Assembly (NCBI GenBank): GCA_934646185.1
Contig: CAKUEH010000014.1
Location: 1 to 64,000 of the forward strand
Reading direction: 5' to 3'
DNA from: an uncultured Oscillospiraceae bacterium
GTDB taxonomy: Bacteria; Bacillota; Clostridia; Oscillospirales; Oscillospiraceae
DNA length: 64,000 nt
Part shown: positions 22,283 to 30,268 of the stretch, piece by piece
Layout of the letters: each line of letters begins with the position of its first letter
Position numbering within the stretch: the stretch's first letter is position 1
The notes under the pieces: model-generated
Database searches by the model: none
What the model was told of the DNA's origin: nothing
Seen by the model: only the letters and a program-made list of their open reading frames with translations
Program-made: the position numbers and the translations under genes

Positions 22283-23785
22283 TCAGTTCAGCTGGTCGGC
22301 CAGATCGCGGTATTTGCTGTCCTCCGCCGTCTCGCCGCTGGCCTGCGCCATGTGCTGCGCCAGCTTCTTTGCCGCCGTATCCGCCGACACGACCGTGCCC
22401 GCGCCCGCCACGCATCCGCCGGGGCAGGCCATGCCCTCGAGCAGATAGCCGTCGAGCTTTCCGGCCTTGGCCAGCATCAGCAGCTTCCGGCAGTCGCGCA
22501 GGCCGTCGGCCCGCTGGGTCTTGATCTCAACGTCCGGGTGCTCCTTGTGAATGAGCTCCTCCACCGCGGCGGCCACGCCGCCCGCGACGGCAAAGCCGCG
22601 CCCGGCCCGCGTGCCCTCGTCCAGATCCGGGCTGTCGGGGAGTTTGGAGAAATCGATCTCCTTCGCTTTAAAGATGCCCATGAGCTCCTCGTAGGTCAGG
22701 ACAAAATCGACGTCCGTGCGGATATCGTCCTGCATGGCCTCGAGCTTCTTCGCCGCGCACGGGCCGACGAAGACGACCTTGCAGTCTGGCCTGTCCCGTT
22801 TGACGAGCCGCGCTGTGTAGACCATGGGCGTATATGTCATGGAAATATTGCCGGACTCCGCCGGGAAGAGCCTGCGCGCCATCATCCGCCACGATGGGCA
22901 GCAGGAGGTCGCCATGAAGCGCTGCTCCTGCGGGACCTTTTCCATAAAGTCGCGCGCTTCTTCAATCGTGCAGATATCCGCGCCTGCCGCGACCTCGACC
23001 ACATCGGCAAAGCCGAGCTGCTTCATGGCGGTCAAAAACTTCGGCACGGTCACGTCCTTTCCGAACTGCCCGACGAACGATGGCGCGACGATGGCCACGA
23101 CCTCGTTGCCCTCGAGCATGGAGCGGATGACCTGATAGATCTGGCTCTTGTCGACGATCGCGCCGAACGGGCAGCTGACCAGACACTGGCCGCAGGAGAC
23201 GCAGCGGTCGTAGTCGATGCACGCCTTGCCGTATTCGTCGACGCCGATGGCGTCCATGCCGCAGGCGGCCTGACAGGGCCGCTCAAGATACGTGATGGCG
23301 TTATACGGACAGGATCTGGCGCATTTGCCGCACTTGATGCACAGCTTCTGGTCGATGCGGCTCTTGCCGTTGACGAATTTGACGGCGCCCTTCGGGCACA
23401 CGCGCTGGCACGAGGAGGCAAGGCAGCCCTGACACAGCTCCGTCACGCGGTACTGCTTCGTCGGGCAGGCGTGGCAGGCGTAGGGGATGATGTTGACGAG
23501 CGGCGGCTCGTAATACTGCTCGGCGATGGCCGCCTGATCCATGCCCTCGGTCAGAAGCGTACGGGTCTGCACGGGCTGAAGGGACAGGCCCATGGCGAGG
23601 CGCACGCGCTCGCCCGCGATGGCGCGCTCGAGAAAGACGGACTCGCGGTGCAGCGGGCTCTGGCCGGGGACGATCTTGAAGGGGATGTCCTCCATATCGG
23701 TGTAATCGCCGGAATAGGCCATTCGGGCGACCTCGGTAAAGACTTTTTTCCGGATGTCGGTGATAAGAGACGGAATGCCGCGCAT
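22283..23785 (-). CDS. Monomeric [FeFe] hydrogenase, group-B-like
   Basis: A 500-residue iron-sulfur hydrogenase. The first ~120 residues are followed by several Cys clusters, among them CHACPTKQYR, CQGCLASSCQRVCP, CIKCGKCARSCP and CVSCGQCLVSCP. The H-cluster motifs follow: TSCCPSW (L1), VGPCAAKKLEA (L2) and GMACPGGCVAGAG (L3). TSCCP rather than TSCSP marks the group B type, whose physiological direction and partner are poorly known. Start 23785 is chosen for AAAGGAGC upstream; the longer frame runs into the promoter. The H-cluster maturases HydE, HydF and HydG are not in this window. Confidence 0.93.
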   Translation of the reverse strand: MRGIPSLITDIRKKVFTEVARMAYSGDYTDMEDIPFKIVPGQSPLHRESVFLERAIAGERVRLAMGLSLQPVQTRTLLTEGMDQAAIAEQYYEPPLVNIIPYACHACPTKQYRVTELCQGCLASSCQRVCPKGAVKFVNGKSRIDQKLCIKCGKCARSCPYNAITYLERPCQAACGMDAIGVDEYGKACIDYDRCVSCGQCLVSCPFGAIVDKSQIYQVIRSMLEGNEVVAIVAPSFVGQFGKDVTVPKFLTAMKQLGFADVVEVAAGADICTIEEARDFMEKVPQEQRFMATSCCPSWRMMARRLFPAESGNISMTYTPMVYTARLVKRDRPDCKVVFVGPCAAKKLEAMQDDIRTDVDFVLTYEELMGIFKAKEIDFSKLPDSPDLDEGTRAGRGFAVAGGVAAAVEELIHKEHPDVEIKTQRADGLRDCRKLLMLAKAGKLDGYLLEGMACPGGCVAGAGTVVSADTAAKKLAQHMAQASGETAEDSKYRDLADQLN

Positions 23786-23816
23786 GATGAAAAGCTCCTT
23801 TGCATGATCTGCCGAC

Positions 23817-23845
23817 AGTATACCACATTTCACACGGAACGTCAC
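23817..23845 (-). promoter_or_regulatory. Promoter of the [FeFe] hydrogenase unit
   Basis: On the minus strand GTGACG (23845-23840), 17 bases, TATACT (23822-23817), 31 bases before the start. It is back-to-back with the promoter at 23860. Confidence 0.68.
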
Positions 23846-23859
23846 TGTTTTCTTTTGGC

Positions 23860-23888
23860 TTGACAGCGGAAGGGGAATGTCGTAAGCT
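23860..23888 (+). promoter_or_regulatory. Promoter of the CmpB-like gene
   Basis: A perfect TTGACA (23860-23865), 17 bases, TAAGCT (23883-23888). Confidence 0.6.
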
Positions 23889-23913
23889 GAGGAAAAAGAA
23901 TGCGGAGGTCGTT

Positions 23914-24669
23914 ATGTCCAAGTTTCAGATTTTTCTGATCGTTCTGTATCTGTTCTTTTTCGGCGGCGTCGGCGGATGGGTGCTGGAGCTGTTTTTCAGG
24001 CGCTTCTTCTCCGGCGCGAATCCGGAGCGCAAGTGGCTGAACCCTGGCTTTCTGTTCGGCCCCTGCCTGCCGCTCTACGGGTTCGGCACGGTACTGCTGT
24101 TTCTCCTTTCCGAGCTCGATCATACGCTCTTCGGCTCGTTTTCCGGTACGTTCTGGTATTATCCCGTGATGTTTGTCGTCATGGCGCTGGCGATGACGCT
24201 GCTGGAATACATCGTCGGTCTCGTGAGCTTCAAGGGCTTTCATCTGCGCCTGTGGGATTACAGCAAGCTCTGGGGGAATATTCAGGGCATCATCTGCCCG
24301 CTGTTCACGTTTTTCTGGGGCGTTCTGTCGCTGGCGTATTACTTCCTGCTCTATCCGCGGCTGCGGAAGCTGGTGGAGTGGTTCGTGGCGCACCCGCTGG
24401 CCTCGTTTATGGTCGGCGTGTGCTTCGGCATTTTCCTGATCGACCTGTGCTTCTCCGTCCATCTGGGCGCGGTCGTGCAGAAAAAGGCTGCGCAGATCGA
24501 CAAGAGCGTCTACGACGCCATCGACGTGCAGAAGCTGTGGCATAAGATGCAATCGCGCGGCGGCTTCTTCCGCTTTGTGTCCATCAAGCCCCTGACCGAG
24601 CGCATCGACGCCTTCGACGAATTCCTGCACCGCCGCCCCGGCGGCGCAGGTACGGCGGACAAGCCGTGA
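23914..24669 (+). CDS. CmpB-like membrane protein (putative ABC transporter permease family)
   Basis: A 251-residue protein resembling the PF06541 (CmpB) family of clostridial membrane proteins. Five or so hydrophobic segments are seen, with family-like features GGVGGWVLELFFRR near the N terminus, NPGFLFGPCLPLYGFG and LLEYIVG. The last ~70 residues are soluble and charged. Despite the family name, transport activity is not demonstrated and no ATPase lies nearby. GCGGAGG lies before the ATG at 23914. It diverges from the hydrogenase gene and is followed by a family B repeat. Confidence 0.8.
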   Translation: MSKFQIFLIVLYLFFFGGVGGWVLELFFRRFFSGANPERKWLNPGFLFGPCLPLYGFGTVLLFLLSELDHTLFGSFSGTFWYYPVMFVVMALAMTLLEYIVGLVSFKGFHLRLWDYSKLWGNIQGIICPLFTFFWGVLSLAYYFLLYPRLRKLVEWFVAHPLASFMVGVCFGIFLIDLCFSVHLGAVVQKKAAQIDKSVYDAIDVQKLWHKMQSRGGFFRFVSIKPLTERIDAFDEFLHRRPGGAGTADKP

Positions 24670-24706
24670 ATGTTGACGGTCCCATACGCACTGTGCGGGA
24701 GCGAAA

Positions 24707-24905
24707 AAGGCTCCCCTTGAAAGGGGAGCTGTCAGCGAAGCTGACTGAGAGGTCGGGCAGCAGGCAACTGCGAAAAGAGAAAGAATTCCGGCGAATCCGC
24801 AGATGCCTACGAGTTCGCCGGAATTCCGTGCGAAATTTGCAACACACTACCGCACAACCTCTCCGTCTCGGCTCCGCCGAGCCACCTCCCCTGAAAGGGG
24901 AGACC
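24707..24905 (+). repeat. Family B repeat, complete copy
   Basis: The left end starts AAGGCTCCCCTTGAAAGGGG followed by AGCTGTCAGCGAAGCTGACT. The right end is CCGCACAACCTCTCCG, then GGCTCCGCCGAGCC and CACCTCCCCTGAAAGGGGAG. The copy is about 200 bp and its ends are inverted relative to each other. The centre includes the palindrome GAATTCCGGCGAA...TTCGCCGGAATTC. It fills most of the 403-base gap. The remainder holds the CarD promoter. Confidence 0.85.
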
Positions 24906-24995
24906 CATACGGGAGCGCCGCACCGGTGCGGTGATAGAAGAACGGGATTTTTGGTACAGGTCAGAGAAAAAACACAAAAAAAGTTGAAAAAAGGC

Positions 24996-25025
24996 TTACA
25001 CTTTCCGTTTGAAATCTGGTATACT
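24996..25025 (+). promoter_or_regulatory. Candidate promoter of the CarD-like gene
   Basis: TTACAC (24996-25001), 18 bases, TATACT (25020-25025), 47 bases before the start. Confidence 0.55.
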
Positions 25026-25072
25026 GGTATCTGTAAGAAGTTGCGTTTATCAGGAAAAGAAGGAGGAAGCCT

Positions 25073-25573
25073 ATGTTTTCAGTCGGGGAATATATTGTTT
25101 ATGGCGTGGAAGGCGTGTGCCGGGTCGAGGAAGCCGGAAAGCTGAAGGTCGCGGGACTGGATAAAAACCGCGCGTATTACCGCCTGCGCCCGTATTATCA
25201 CGACGGCACGATCTATACGCCGGTCGACGGAAAGGCCGTGATGCGGCCCGTTCTGACGCGCGAGGAGCTGGAGCGGCTTCTTCCGCGCCTGAAGGAGCTC
25301 GAGCCGCTCGGAGATGTGCCGCCCGACAGCCGTGCGGCGGGCGAGTATTACCGCGCCATTTTATCCGGGCACGACTGCGTTTCGCTGCTGCGCCTGTGCA
25401 AGACGCTCCATGCCAAGCAGAACAGCCCGTCTGCAAGCCGCCGCGGCGTCAATTCGACCGAGCTTCGCAGCTGGCGCATGGCCGAGGAAATGCTCTACGG
25501 GGAATTCGGCTTCGCTCTCGGGATGCCGCCCGCGCAGGTGCGGGACTATCTGCGCGAAAGGCTCGGCGGATAA
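25073..25573 (+). CDS. CarD-like RNA polymerase-interacting regulator
   Basis: A 166-residue protein with an N-terminal CarD/TRCF RNA polymerase interaction domain: FSVGEYIVYGVEGVCRVEEA, then YYRLRPYYHDGTIYTPVD (residues ~1-60). The rest is helical (LTREELERLLPRLKELEPL, HAKQNSPSASRRGVNSTELRSWRMAEEMLYGE). CarD proteins stabilise open promoter complexes. AAGGAGGAAGCC precedes the ATG. It is a single-gene unit between a repeat and the convergent homocysteine methyltransferase gene. The Firmicutes members have no well-defined regulon. Confidence 0.87.
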   Translation: MFSVGEYIVYGVEGVCRVEEAGKLKVAGLDKNRAYYRLRPYYHDGTIYTPVDGKAVMRPVLTREELERLLPRLKELEPLGDVPPDSRAAGEYYRAILSGHDCVSLLRLCKTLHAKQNSPSASRRGVNSTELRSWRMAEEMLYGEFGFALGMPPAQVRDYLRERLGG

Positions 25574-25581
25574 GAAGCGGC

Positions 25582-26451
25582 TCAGCGCAGCGCGCGGAGC
25601 GCTTCGATGTACGCGGGCCCCGTGCCGCAGCAGCCGCCGAGAAGGCTTGCGCCGTCTGACTTCAGCGCGCGCATGTGCCGCGCAAAGTCCTCGGGCCCCA
25701 TATGATAGACAGCCTCGCCGGTCTCCGTGATCGTGGGCAGCCCCGCGTTGGGCTTGGCCGCGATCGGGGTTTCCGGCGCGGCTTTTTTCATCATGCGCAC
25801 GACCGTCCCCATCTGATCCGGCCCGGACGAGCAGTTGAGTCCCACGGCGTCCGCGCCGAGGCCGGGCAGGATCTCTGCCGCCTCTTCCGCAGTGCCGTCA
25901 AAGTAGCATTTGCCGTCGGAGTAGACGGAGAGCGTGCATAAAATGGGCAGGCCGCACAGACTCCGGATGGCCTCGACCGCGGCCATGCACTCCGTCACGC
26001 CCATCATCGTCTCCACGGCGAACAGATCGACGCCCGCGGTTAAAAGCGCTTCGGCCTGCTCGCGGTAAATTTCCAGAAGCTCGGCATATGCGCTGTCGTC
26101 GCCGGCTGTTACGGGCCGGCCCGTCGTGGTCATGTCGCCCGCGAGGAGCGCGCCGGTCCCGACCGCCTCGCGGCTGAGCTGGACAAGATCGCGGTTCAGC
26201 GCCGCGGCGTCCTTTTGCAGATCATGATGGCCAAGCAGCACGCGGTTGGCCCCGAACGTGGGCGCGTAAATCACGTCGCTGCCCGCGGCGAGATACGCGC
26301 GCTGAAGCTCGAGCAGCGGCTGCGGGTGCGAAAGGATCCAGCGCTCGGAGCAGACGCCCGCCGGCATCCCGGCGGCGCGGAGCATGCTGCCCGTCGCGCC
26401 GTCGAGCAGGCGCACAGACTGGCAGCATGCGGAAAATTCACTTCTTGTCAT
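25582..26451 (-). CDS. Homocysteine S-methyltransferase domain protein
   Basis: A 289-residue zinc-dependent methyltransferase domain like the N-terminal module of MetH. It starts with LLDGATGSMLRAAGMP and holds the zinc cysteines in GLNCSSGPDQ (residue ~205) and LLGGCCGTGPAYI near the C terminus. The other MetH domains (folate, cobalamin) are absent, so the methyl donor may be S-methylmethionine, betaine or a partner corrinoid protein. It begins 1 base after the sirtuin stop, so it is the last gene of the rimM-trmD-sirtuin unit. AGAAGTGAAT precedes it and the binding site is weak. Confidence 0.88.
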   Translation of the reverse strand: MTRSEFSACCQSVRLLDGATGSMLRAAGMPAGVCSERWILSHPQPLLELQRAYLAAGSDVIYAPTFGANRVLLGHHDLQKDAAALNRDLVQLSREAVGTGALLAGDMTTTGRPVTAGDDSAYAELLEIYREQAEALLTAGVDLFAVETMMGVTECMAAVEAIRSLCGLPILCTLSVYSDGKCYFDGTAEEAAEILPGLGADAVGLNCSSGPDQMGTVVRMMKKAAPETPIAAKPNAGLPTITETGEAVYHMGPEDFARHMRALKSDGASLLGGCCGTGPAYIEALRALR

Positions 26452-26452
26452 G

Positions 26453-27169
26453 TCAGACTGCCCCCAATACCTTGCCGATGGGCTCGCGGAAGATCAGATT
26501 TGCGTAGCCGTCATACGGCGTCTCATCGCGGTTGATGAGCACGAGCCGGTTTCCGCGGTAATAGCGGATGAGGCCCGCCGCCGGATAGACCGTCAGCGAC
26601 GTGCCGCCGACGATGAGCACCTCCGCGTCCGCGATCGCGTTCACCGCGCCCTCGATCACCTTCTGATCGAGGCTTTCTTCGTATAAAACGACGTCCGGCT
26701 TGATCCGGCCGCCGCAGGCGCAGCGGGGAACGCCGTCCGAGTCCCGGATATATTCCGGCGGATAGAATTTGCCGCATTTCTCGCAGTAATTGCGGTAGAT
26801 CGAGCCGTGCAGCTCGAAAACGTTTTTGCTGCCCGCCTTCTGGTGCAGGCCGTCGATGTTCTGCGTGACGACGGCGCGGAGCTTCCCGGCCTGTTCCAGC
26901 GCGGCGAGCTTTTTGTGCGCCTCGTTCGGCTGATAGTCGAGCGGGAGCATTTTTTCACGGTAGAACCGGAAAAAATACTCCGGGTTCTGATAGAAAAACG
27001 AGTGACTCAGGATGGTCTCCGGCGGGTAGTCGAATTTCTGATGGTACAGGCCGTCCGTGCTGCGGAAGTCCGGAATGCCGGACTCCGTCGACACGCCGGC
27101 CCCGCCGAAGAACACGATATTGTCACTTTCGGTAATCCAGGTTTTTAGGGTCTCGATCTCGGAACGCAT
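26453..27169 (-). CDS. NAD-dependent protein deacylase (sirtuin)
   Basis: A 238-residue Sir2/CobB enzyme that removes acyl groups from lysines using NAD. Visible motifs are FFGGAGVSTESGIPDFRS (NAD site, residues ~17-34), TQNIDGLHQKAG, the catalytic histidine in FELHGS, zinc cysteines in YCEKCGKFY and RCACGG, and VGGTSLTVYPAAG. The ATG at 27169 lies 47 bases before the trmD stop, so the two genes overlap; the next internal start would cut into the NAD-binding strand. Its place behind trmD and before a methyltransferase suggests co-transcription, not a shared pathway. Confidence 0.92.
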   Translation of the reverse strand: MRSEIETLKTWITESDNIVFFGGAGVSTESGIPDFRSTDGLYHQKFDYPPETILSHSFFYQNPEYFFRFYREKMLPLDYQPNEAHKKLAALEQAGKLRAVVTQNIDGLHQKAGSKNVFELHGSIYRNYCEKCGKFYPPEYIRDSDGVPRCACGGRIKPDVVLYEESLDQKVIEGAVNAIADAEVLIVGGTSLTVYPAAGLIRYYRGNRLVLINRDETPYDGYANLIFREPIGKVLGAV

Positions 27170-27914
27170 CGTCCTCTGCCTCCAATTCCGCGATAAATTT
27201 ACGCTCGGCCCGCGTTTTGTACGGGAAGCGCAGCTTGTAAAACAGATCCGGCCTGCGGTGCAGCGTCCGCAAAATCGACTGCTTTTTCTGCCAGCGGGCG
27301 ACCTTCGCGTGATCGCCGGAGCGCAGAACCTCCGGCACGACCAGCCCGTGCCACTCGTCGGGGCGGGAATACTGCGGGTATTCGAGCAGCCCGTTCCAGT
27401 GGCTCTCGTCGGTAAAGCAGACCTCGCCACCGAGCACGCCAGGGATGAGGCGCGAGACGGCGTCGACGATCGCCATGGCGGGGATCTCGCCGCCGGTCAG
27501 CACGAAATCTCCCATGGAGATCTCCTCGTCGACGCATTCGTCCAGAAACCGCTGGTCGATGCCCTCGTAATGGCCGCAGACGAGGATGAGATTGTCATAG
27601 TCTGCTTCAAGCTGCCGCGCCCTGGCCTGGTCAAAGGCCGGGCCGCAGGGGGAGAGGAAGATCGTGTGTACGGGCGCGCCGATCTCGTCGCAGACCGCGC
27701 ACCAGCAGCGCCACAGGGGGTCGCACTGCATAATGGCGCCCCGTCCGCCGCCATAGGGATAATCGTCGACCTGATTTTGCCGGTTTGCGGTGTAGTCCCG
27801 GATCTGGTGGGCGTGGATCTCGATCAGGCCCTTTTTCTGCGCCCGGCCGAGGATGCTGGCGTTCAGCATGGGCAGCACAGCTTCCGGAAACAGCGTCATG
27901 ATATCAAAGCGCAT
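27123..27914 (-). CDS. trmD: tRNA (guanine-N1-)-methyltransferase
   Basis: A 263-residue TrmD, a knotted SPOUT methyltransferase that makes m1G37 next to the anticodon and prevents frameshifting. Signatures are MRFDIMTLFPEAV, the DDYPYGGGRGAIMQ loop, LVCGHYEGIDQRF and the knot region SMGDFVLTGGEIPAM. The C-terminal helical domain continues to DPKNLDYRK. The ATG at 27914 follows the rimM stop by 4 bases. The 3' end overlaps the sirtuin start by 47 bases. The rimM-trmD pairing is standard. Confidence 0.97.
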   Translation of the reverse strand: MRFDIMTLFPEAVLPMLNASILGRAQKKGLIEIHAHQIRDYTANRQNQVDDYPYGGGRGAIMQCDPLWRCWCAVCDEIGAPVHTIFLSPCGPAFDQARARQLEADYDNLILVCGHYEGIDQRFLDECVDEEISMGDFVLTGGEIPAMAIVDAVSRLIPGVLGGEVCFTDESHWNGLLEYPQYSRPDEWHGLVVPEVLRSGDHAKVARWQKKQSILRTLHRRPDLFYKLRFPYKTRAERKFIAELEAEDDAFRDRDPKNLDYRK

Positions 27915-27918
27915 GGCG

Positions 27919-28407
27919 TTACATCCCTTCAATGAGACGGACTTTGATATAGCCCTCGTCCAGATTGCGTTCGAGCACAAAATCCGGCACGGAGGGGATC
28001 AGATGCTCCTGCCCGTCCTTGGACGTTACGACATACACGTCGTTGGCAGGCGTGGGCATGACCTCGGTCAGCGTGCCGAGAAGCGTCCCGCCGTCGTAGA
28101 CCGGCAGACCCAGAAGATCGGCGATGAACACACTGCCCTCCGGCAGCTTCGCGTCCGCGCGGGCGATGGAGACGACCTTGCCGCGCAGCGCGCTCGCGGC
28201 CTCCACGGTGTCGACGCCCTCGAGCTTCAGCAGCACGCAGGTCTTCTGCACACGCGACTGTTCGACCCTGTAGGGCGTTCCGTCCAGATAAAGCGTATGG
28301 AACTGCAGCAGAAATTCCGGGCCGTCGGCCCAGGGCAGCAGCTTGACCTCGCCGCGCACGCCGTGCGTGCTGACGATCTTTCCGGTTTGCAGATAGGGGT
28401 GTTTCAT
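27919..28407 (-). CDS. rimM: 16S rRNA processing protein RimM
   Basis: A 162-residue RimM, which assists maturation of the 30S head and binds S19. The N-terminal barrel shows QTGKIVSTHGVRGEVKLLPW and the C-terminal PRC barrel DLLGLPVYDGGTLLGTLTEV, EHLIPSVPDFV. The start at 28407 follows GGAGGTTTATT. An open frame continues upstream through repeat sequence and was not used. It heads the minus-strand unit with trmD. The usual rpsP upstream is missing here; repeats precede it instead. Confidence 0.95.
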   Translation of the reverse strand: MKHPYLQTGKIVSTHGVRGEVKLLPWADGPEFLLQFHTLYLDGTPYRVEQSRVQKTCVLLKLEGVDTVEAASALRGKVVSIARADAKLPEGSVFIADLLGLPVYDGGTLLGTLTEVMPTPANDVYVVTSKDGQEHLIPSVPDFVLERNLDEGYIKVRLIEGM

Positions 28408-28447
28408 AATAAACCTCCGTGAGTGGGGTGGATGTGAGAAAAAGGGG

Positions 28448-28520
28448 ACAGTGCGGATTCGCCGAAGATTTCCGTAAAAAGCAGTCTGTTCTGCGGGCGG
28501 ACAGAGTCGTCCGCCCCTAC
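28448..28520. repeat. Family A repeat, truncated copy 3
   Basis: The family core TGCGGATTCGCCGAAGATTTCC and the right arm ending GAGTCGTCCGCCCCTAC are present, but the left GTAGGGGC arm is missing. Confidence 0.75.
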
Positions 28521-28540
28521 AGGGAGTACGAAGGGGCGTT

Positions 28541-28705
28541 GTAGGGGCCGACGACTCTGTCGGCCCTATAAATGTTACGAATTTGCCGAAGATTTCCGTA
28601 AAAAAGTACAATTTGCGTGGGCCGATGCGATGCCCGCAGGCTAGTTTCGAGGCGCAACCGCGCTCTGCGCGGCTCTTAGCGCCGAAGATGGGCATCGGCC
28701 CCTAC
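28541..28705. repeat. Family A repeat, copy 4, with an insertion in its right arm
   Basis: A full left arm begins GTAGGGGCCGACGACTCTGT. The right arm is split: GGGCCGATG at ~28619 and GGGCATCGGCCCCTAC at ~28690 are separated by about 60 bp that contain the hairpin AACCGCGCTCTGCGCGGCT. Together with copy 3 it fills most of the gap 28408-28885; the rest holds the trkA promoter. Confidence 0.75.
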
Positions 28706-28808
28706 GAAGCTTCATGGAGCAGCGGCAGATATTTTAACCTAGTATACCGCCTTTTCCCGCATCGGGCAAGAGGGAACATTCCTGAACGGGGGCTTTAACG
28801 GGGGGCGG

Positions 28809-28837
28809 TTGCAAAAAGACGGGCGGCGTGGTACAAT
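28809..28837 (+). promoter_or_regulatory. Promoter of trkA-trkH
   Basis: TTGCAA (28809-28814), 17 bases, TACAAT (28832-28837), 48 bases before the trkA start. Confidence 0.75.
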
Positions 28838-28885
28838 GTTTGTTACAAATTCGGAATGGATGCAGAGAAAAAAGGAGTTGAGACC

Positions 28886-30268
28886 ATGCGGATCGTGATC
28901 GTGGGCGACGGAAAGATCGGCAGCGCGCTGGCCGAGCAGCTTTCGCGCGAGGGGCATGAGATCACCATCGTCGACCGCAGCGGCACGCCGCTGCAGCGGA
29001 CGGTCGAGGATCTGGATATTCTGAGCATCGAGGGAAACGGCGCGACGTATGCCACGCAGATGGAGGCGGGCGTCGACGAGGCGGAGCTGGTCATTGCCGT
29101 GACGGCGCAGGATGAGCTGAACCTGCTGTGCTGCCTGATCGCGAAGAAGATCGGCGCGCAGCATACCATCGCCCGCGTCCGGAACCCGGAATACGCGGAG
29201 GAGCTGTCGCTCATTTCCGACGATCTGGGCCTGAGCCTGTCTGTCAACCCGGAGCTCATCTGCGCGACGGAAATGGCGCGGACGCTGCGCACCCCGTCGG
29301 CCATCAAGACCGACACCTTCTTCGGCGGCAAGGTCGAGCTTTTGAAATTCCAGCTGCCGGCGGATTCGCCGCTCGCGGGCCGGACGCTGATGGAGCTGCC
29401 CGGCATCACAAAGGCGAAGGTCCTGATCTGCGCGGTCGAGCGCGGAGAGCAGGAGATCCATATCCCCTCCGGCTCGTTCCGGCTGCAGACGGGCGACCGC
29501 ATTTCCTTCGTTGCGTCCTACGCGGGCGCGCAGCAGTTTTTCCGGCAGATGAAGCTGGCGGCGGGCCGCGTGCGCAGCGCCATGCTCATCGGCGGCGGGC
29601 GCATCGCGTATTATCTGGCCAGACAGCTCGTCGAGGCCGGGCTTGACGTGAAGATCATCGAGACCGACCCGGAGCGCTGCGAGGAACTTTCCGTGCTGCT
29701 GCCGAAAGCGGAGATCCTCTGCGGAGACGGCACGAACGAGGCGTTTCTGCGCGAGTGCGGCATCGAGACGACCGGCGCGGTCGCCGCACTGACCGGCATC
29801 GACGAGGAAAACGTGCTCATCGGCATGTACATCCGCAAAACCTGGCCGAAGGTCAAGGTCATCACCAAGGTCAACCGTACATCGTTCCAGTCCATCATCG
29901 ACAGCATGGATCTCGGCAGCGTGTTTAATCCGCGCAACTCCGCGTCGAACCTCATCTGCCGCTATGTCCGCGCGATGCAGAATTCCGGCAGCAGCTCGCA
30001 GATCGAGACGCTCTACAAGCTCGTCGGCGGCAAGGCCGAGGCGCTGGAATTCCGCGTGTCCGAAAGCTCGAAGCTCTGCGGCGTACCGCTGCAGGAGCTG
30101 AAGCTGCGGGAGAATCTGCTGATCGGCTGCATCGGCCGGGGCGGGCAGATCATCATCCCCAGCGGCCAGGACGCCATCGAGCCCGGCGACAGCGTCATCG
30201 TCGTGACGTGCAGCGCGGGACTCGGCAGGCTCGAAGACATCCTTGCAAGAGGGCCGGGGCATGAATAA
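28886..30268 (+). CDS. trkA: Trk potassium uptake regulatory subunit TrkA
   Basis: A 460-residue cytoplasmic gating subunit with two tandem RCK units. The first has the NAD-type site IVIVGDGKIGSALAEQL and TIVDRS, the second AMLIGGGRIAYYLARQL and KIIETDPERCEEL (around residue 232). Each is followed by a small RCK_C domain. TrkA binds nucleotides and controls K+ flow through TrkH. The ATG at 28886 follows AAAGGAGTTG; an ATG ten codons earlier lacks a site. The stop overlaps trkH by 8 bases, giving translational coupling. Confidence 0.95.
   Translation: MRIVIVGDGKIGSALAEQLSREGHEITIVDRSGTPLQRTVEDLDILSIEGNGATYATQMEAGVDEAELVIAVTAQDELNLLCCLIAKKIGAQHTIARVRNPEYAEELSLISDDLGLSLSVNPELICATEMARTLRTPSAIKTDTFFGGKVELLKFQLPADSPLAGRTLMELPGITKAKVLICAVERGEQEIHIPSGSFRLQTGDRISFVASYAGAQQFFRQMKLAAGRVRSAMLIGGGRIAYYLARQLVEAGLDVKIIETDPERCEELSVLLPKAEILCGDGTNEAFLRECGIETTGAVAALTGIDEENVLIGMYIRKTWPKVKVITKVNRTSFQSIIDSMDLGSVFNPRNSASNLICRYVRAMQNSGSSSQIETLYKLVGGKAEALEFRVSESSKLCGVPLQELKLRENLLIGCIGRGGQIIIPSGQDAIEPGDSVIVVTCSAGLGRLEDILARGPGHE

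Noticed and set aside
24707..24905. Short protein-like frames through the B and A repeats (for example Pro/Lys-Gly-Glu-Leu-rich peptides).
   Set aside because: Similar frames appear wherever the repeats occur and have no binding site or conserved start. They are translations of repeat sequence.
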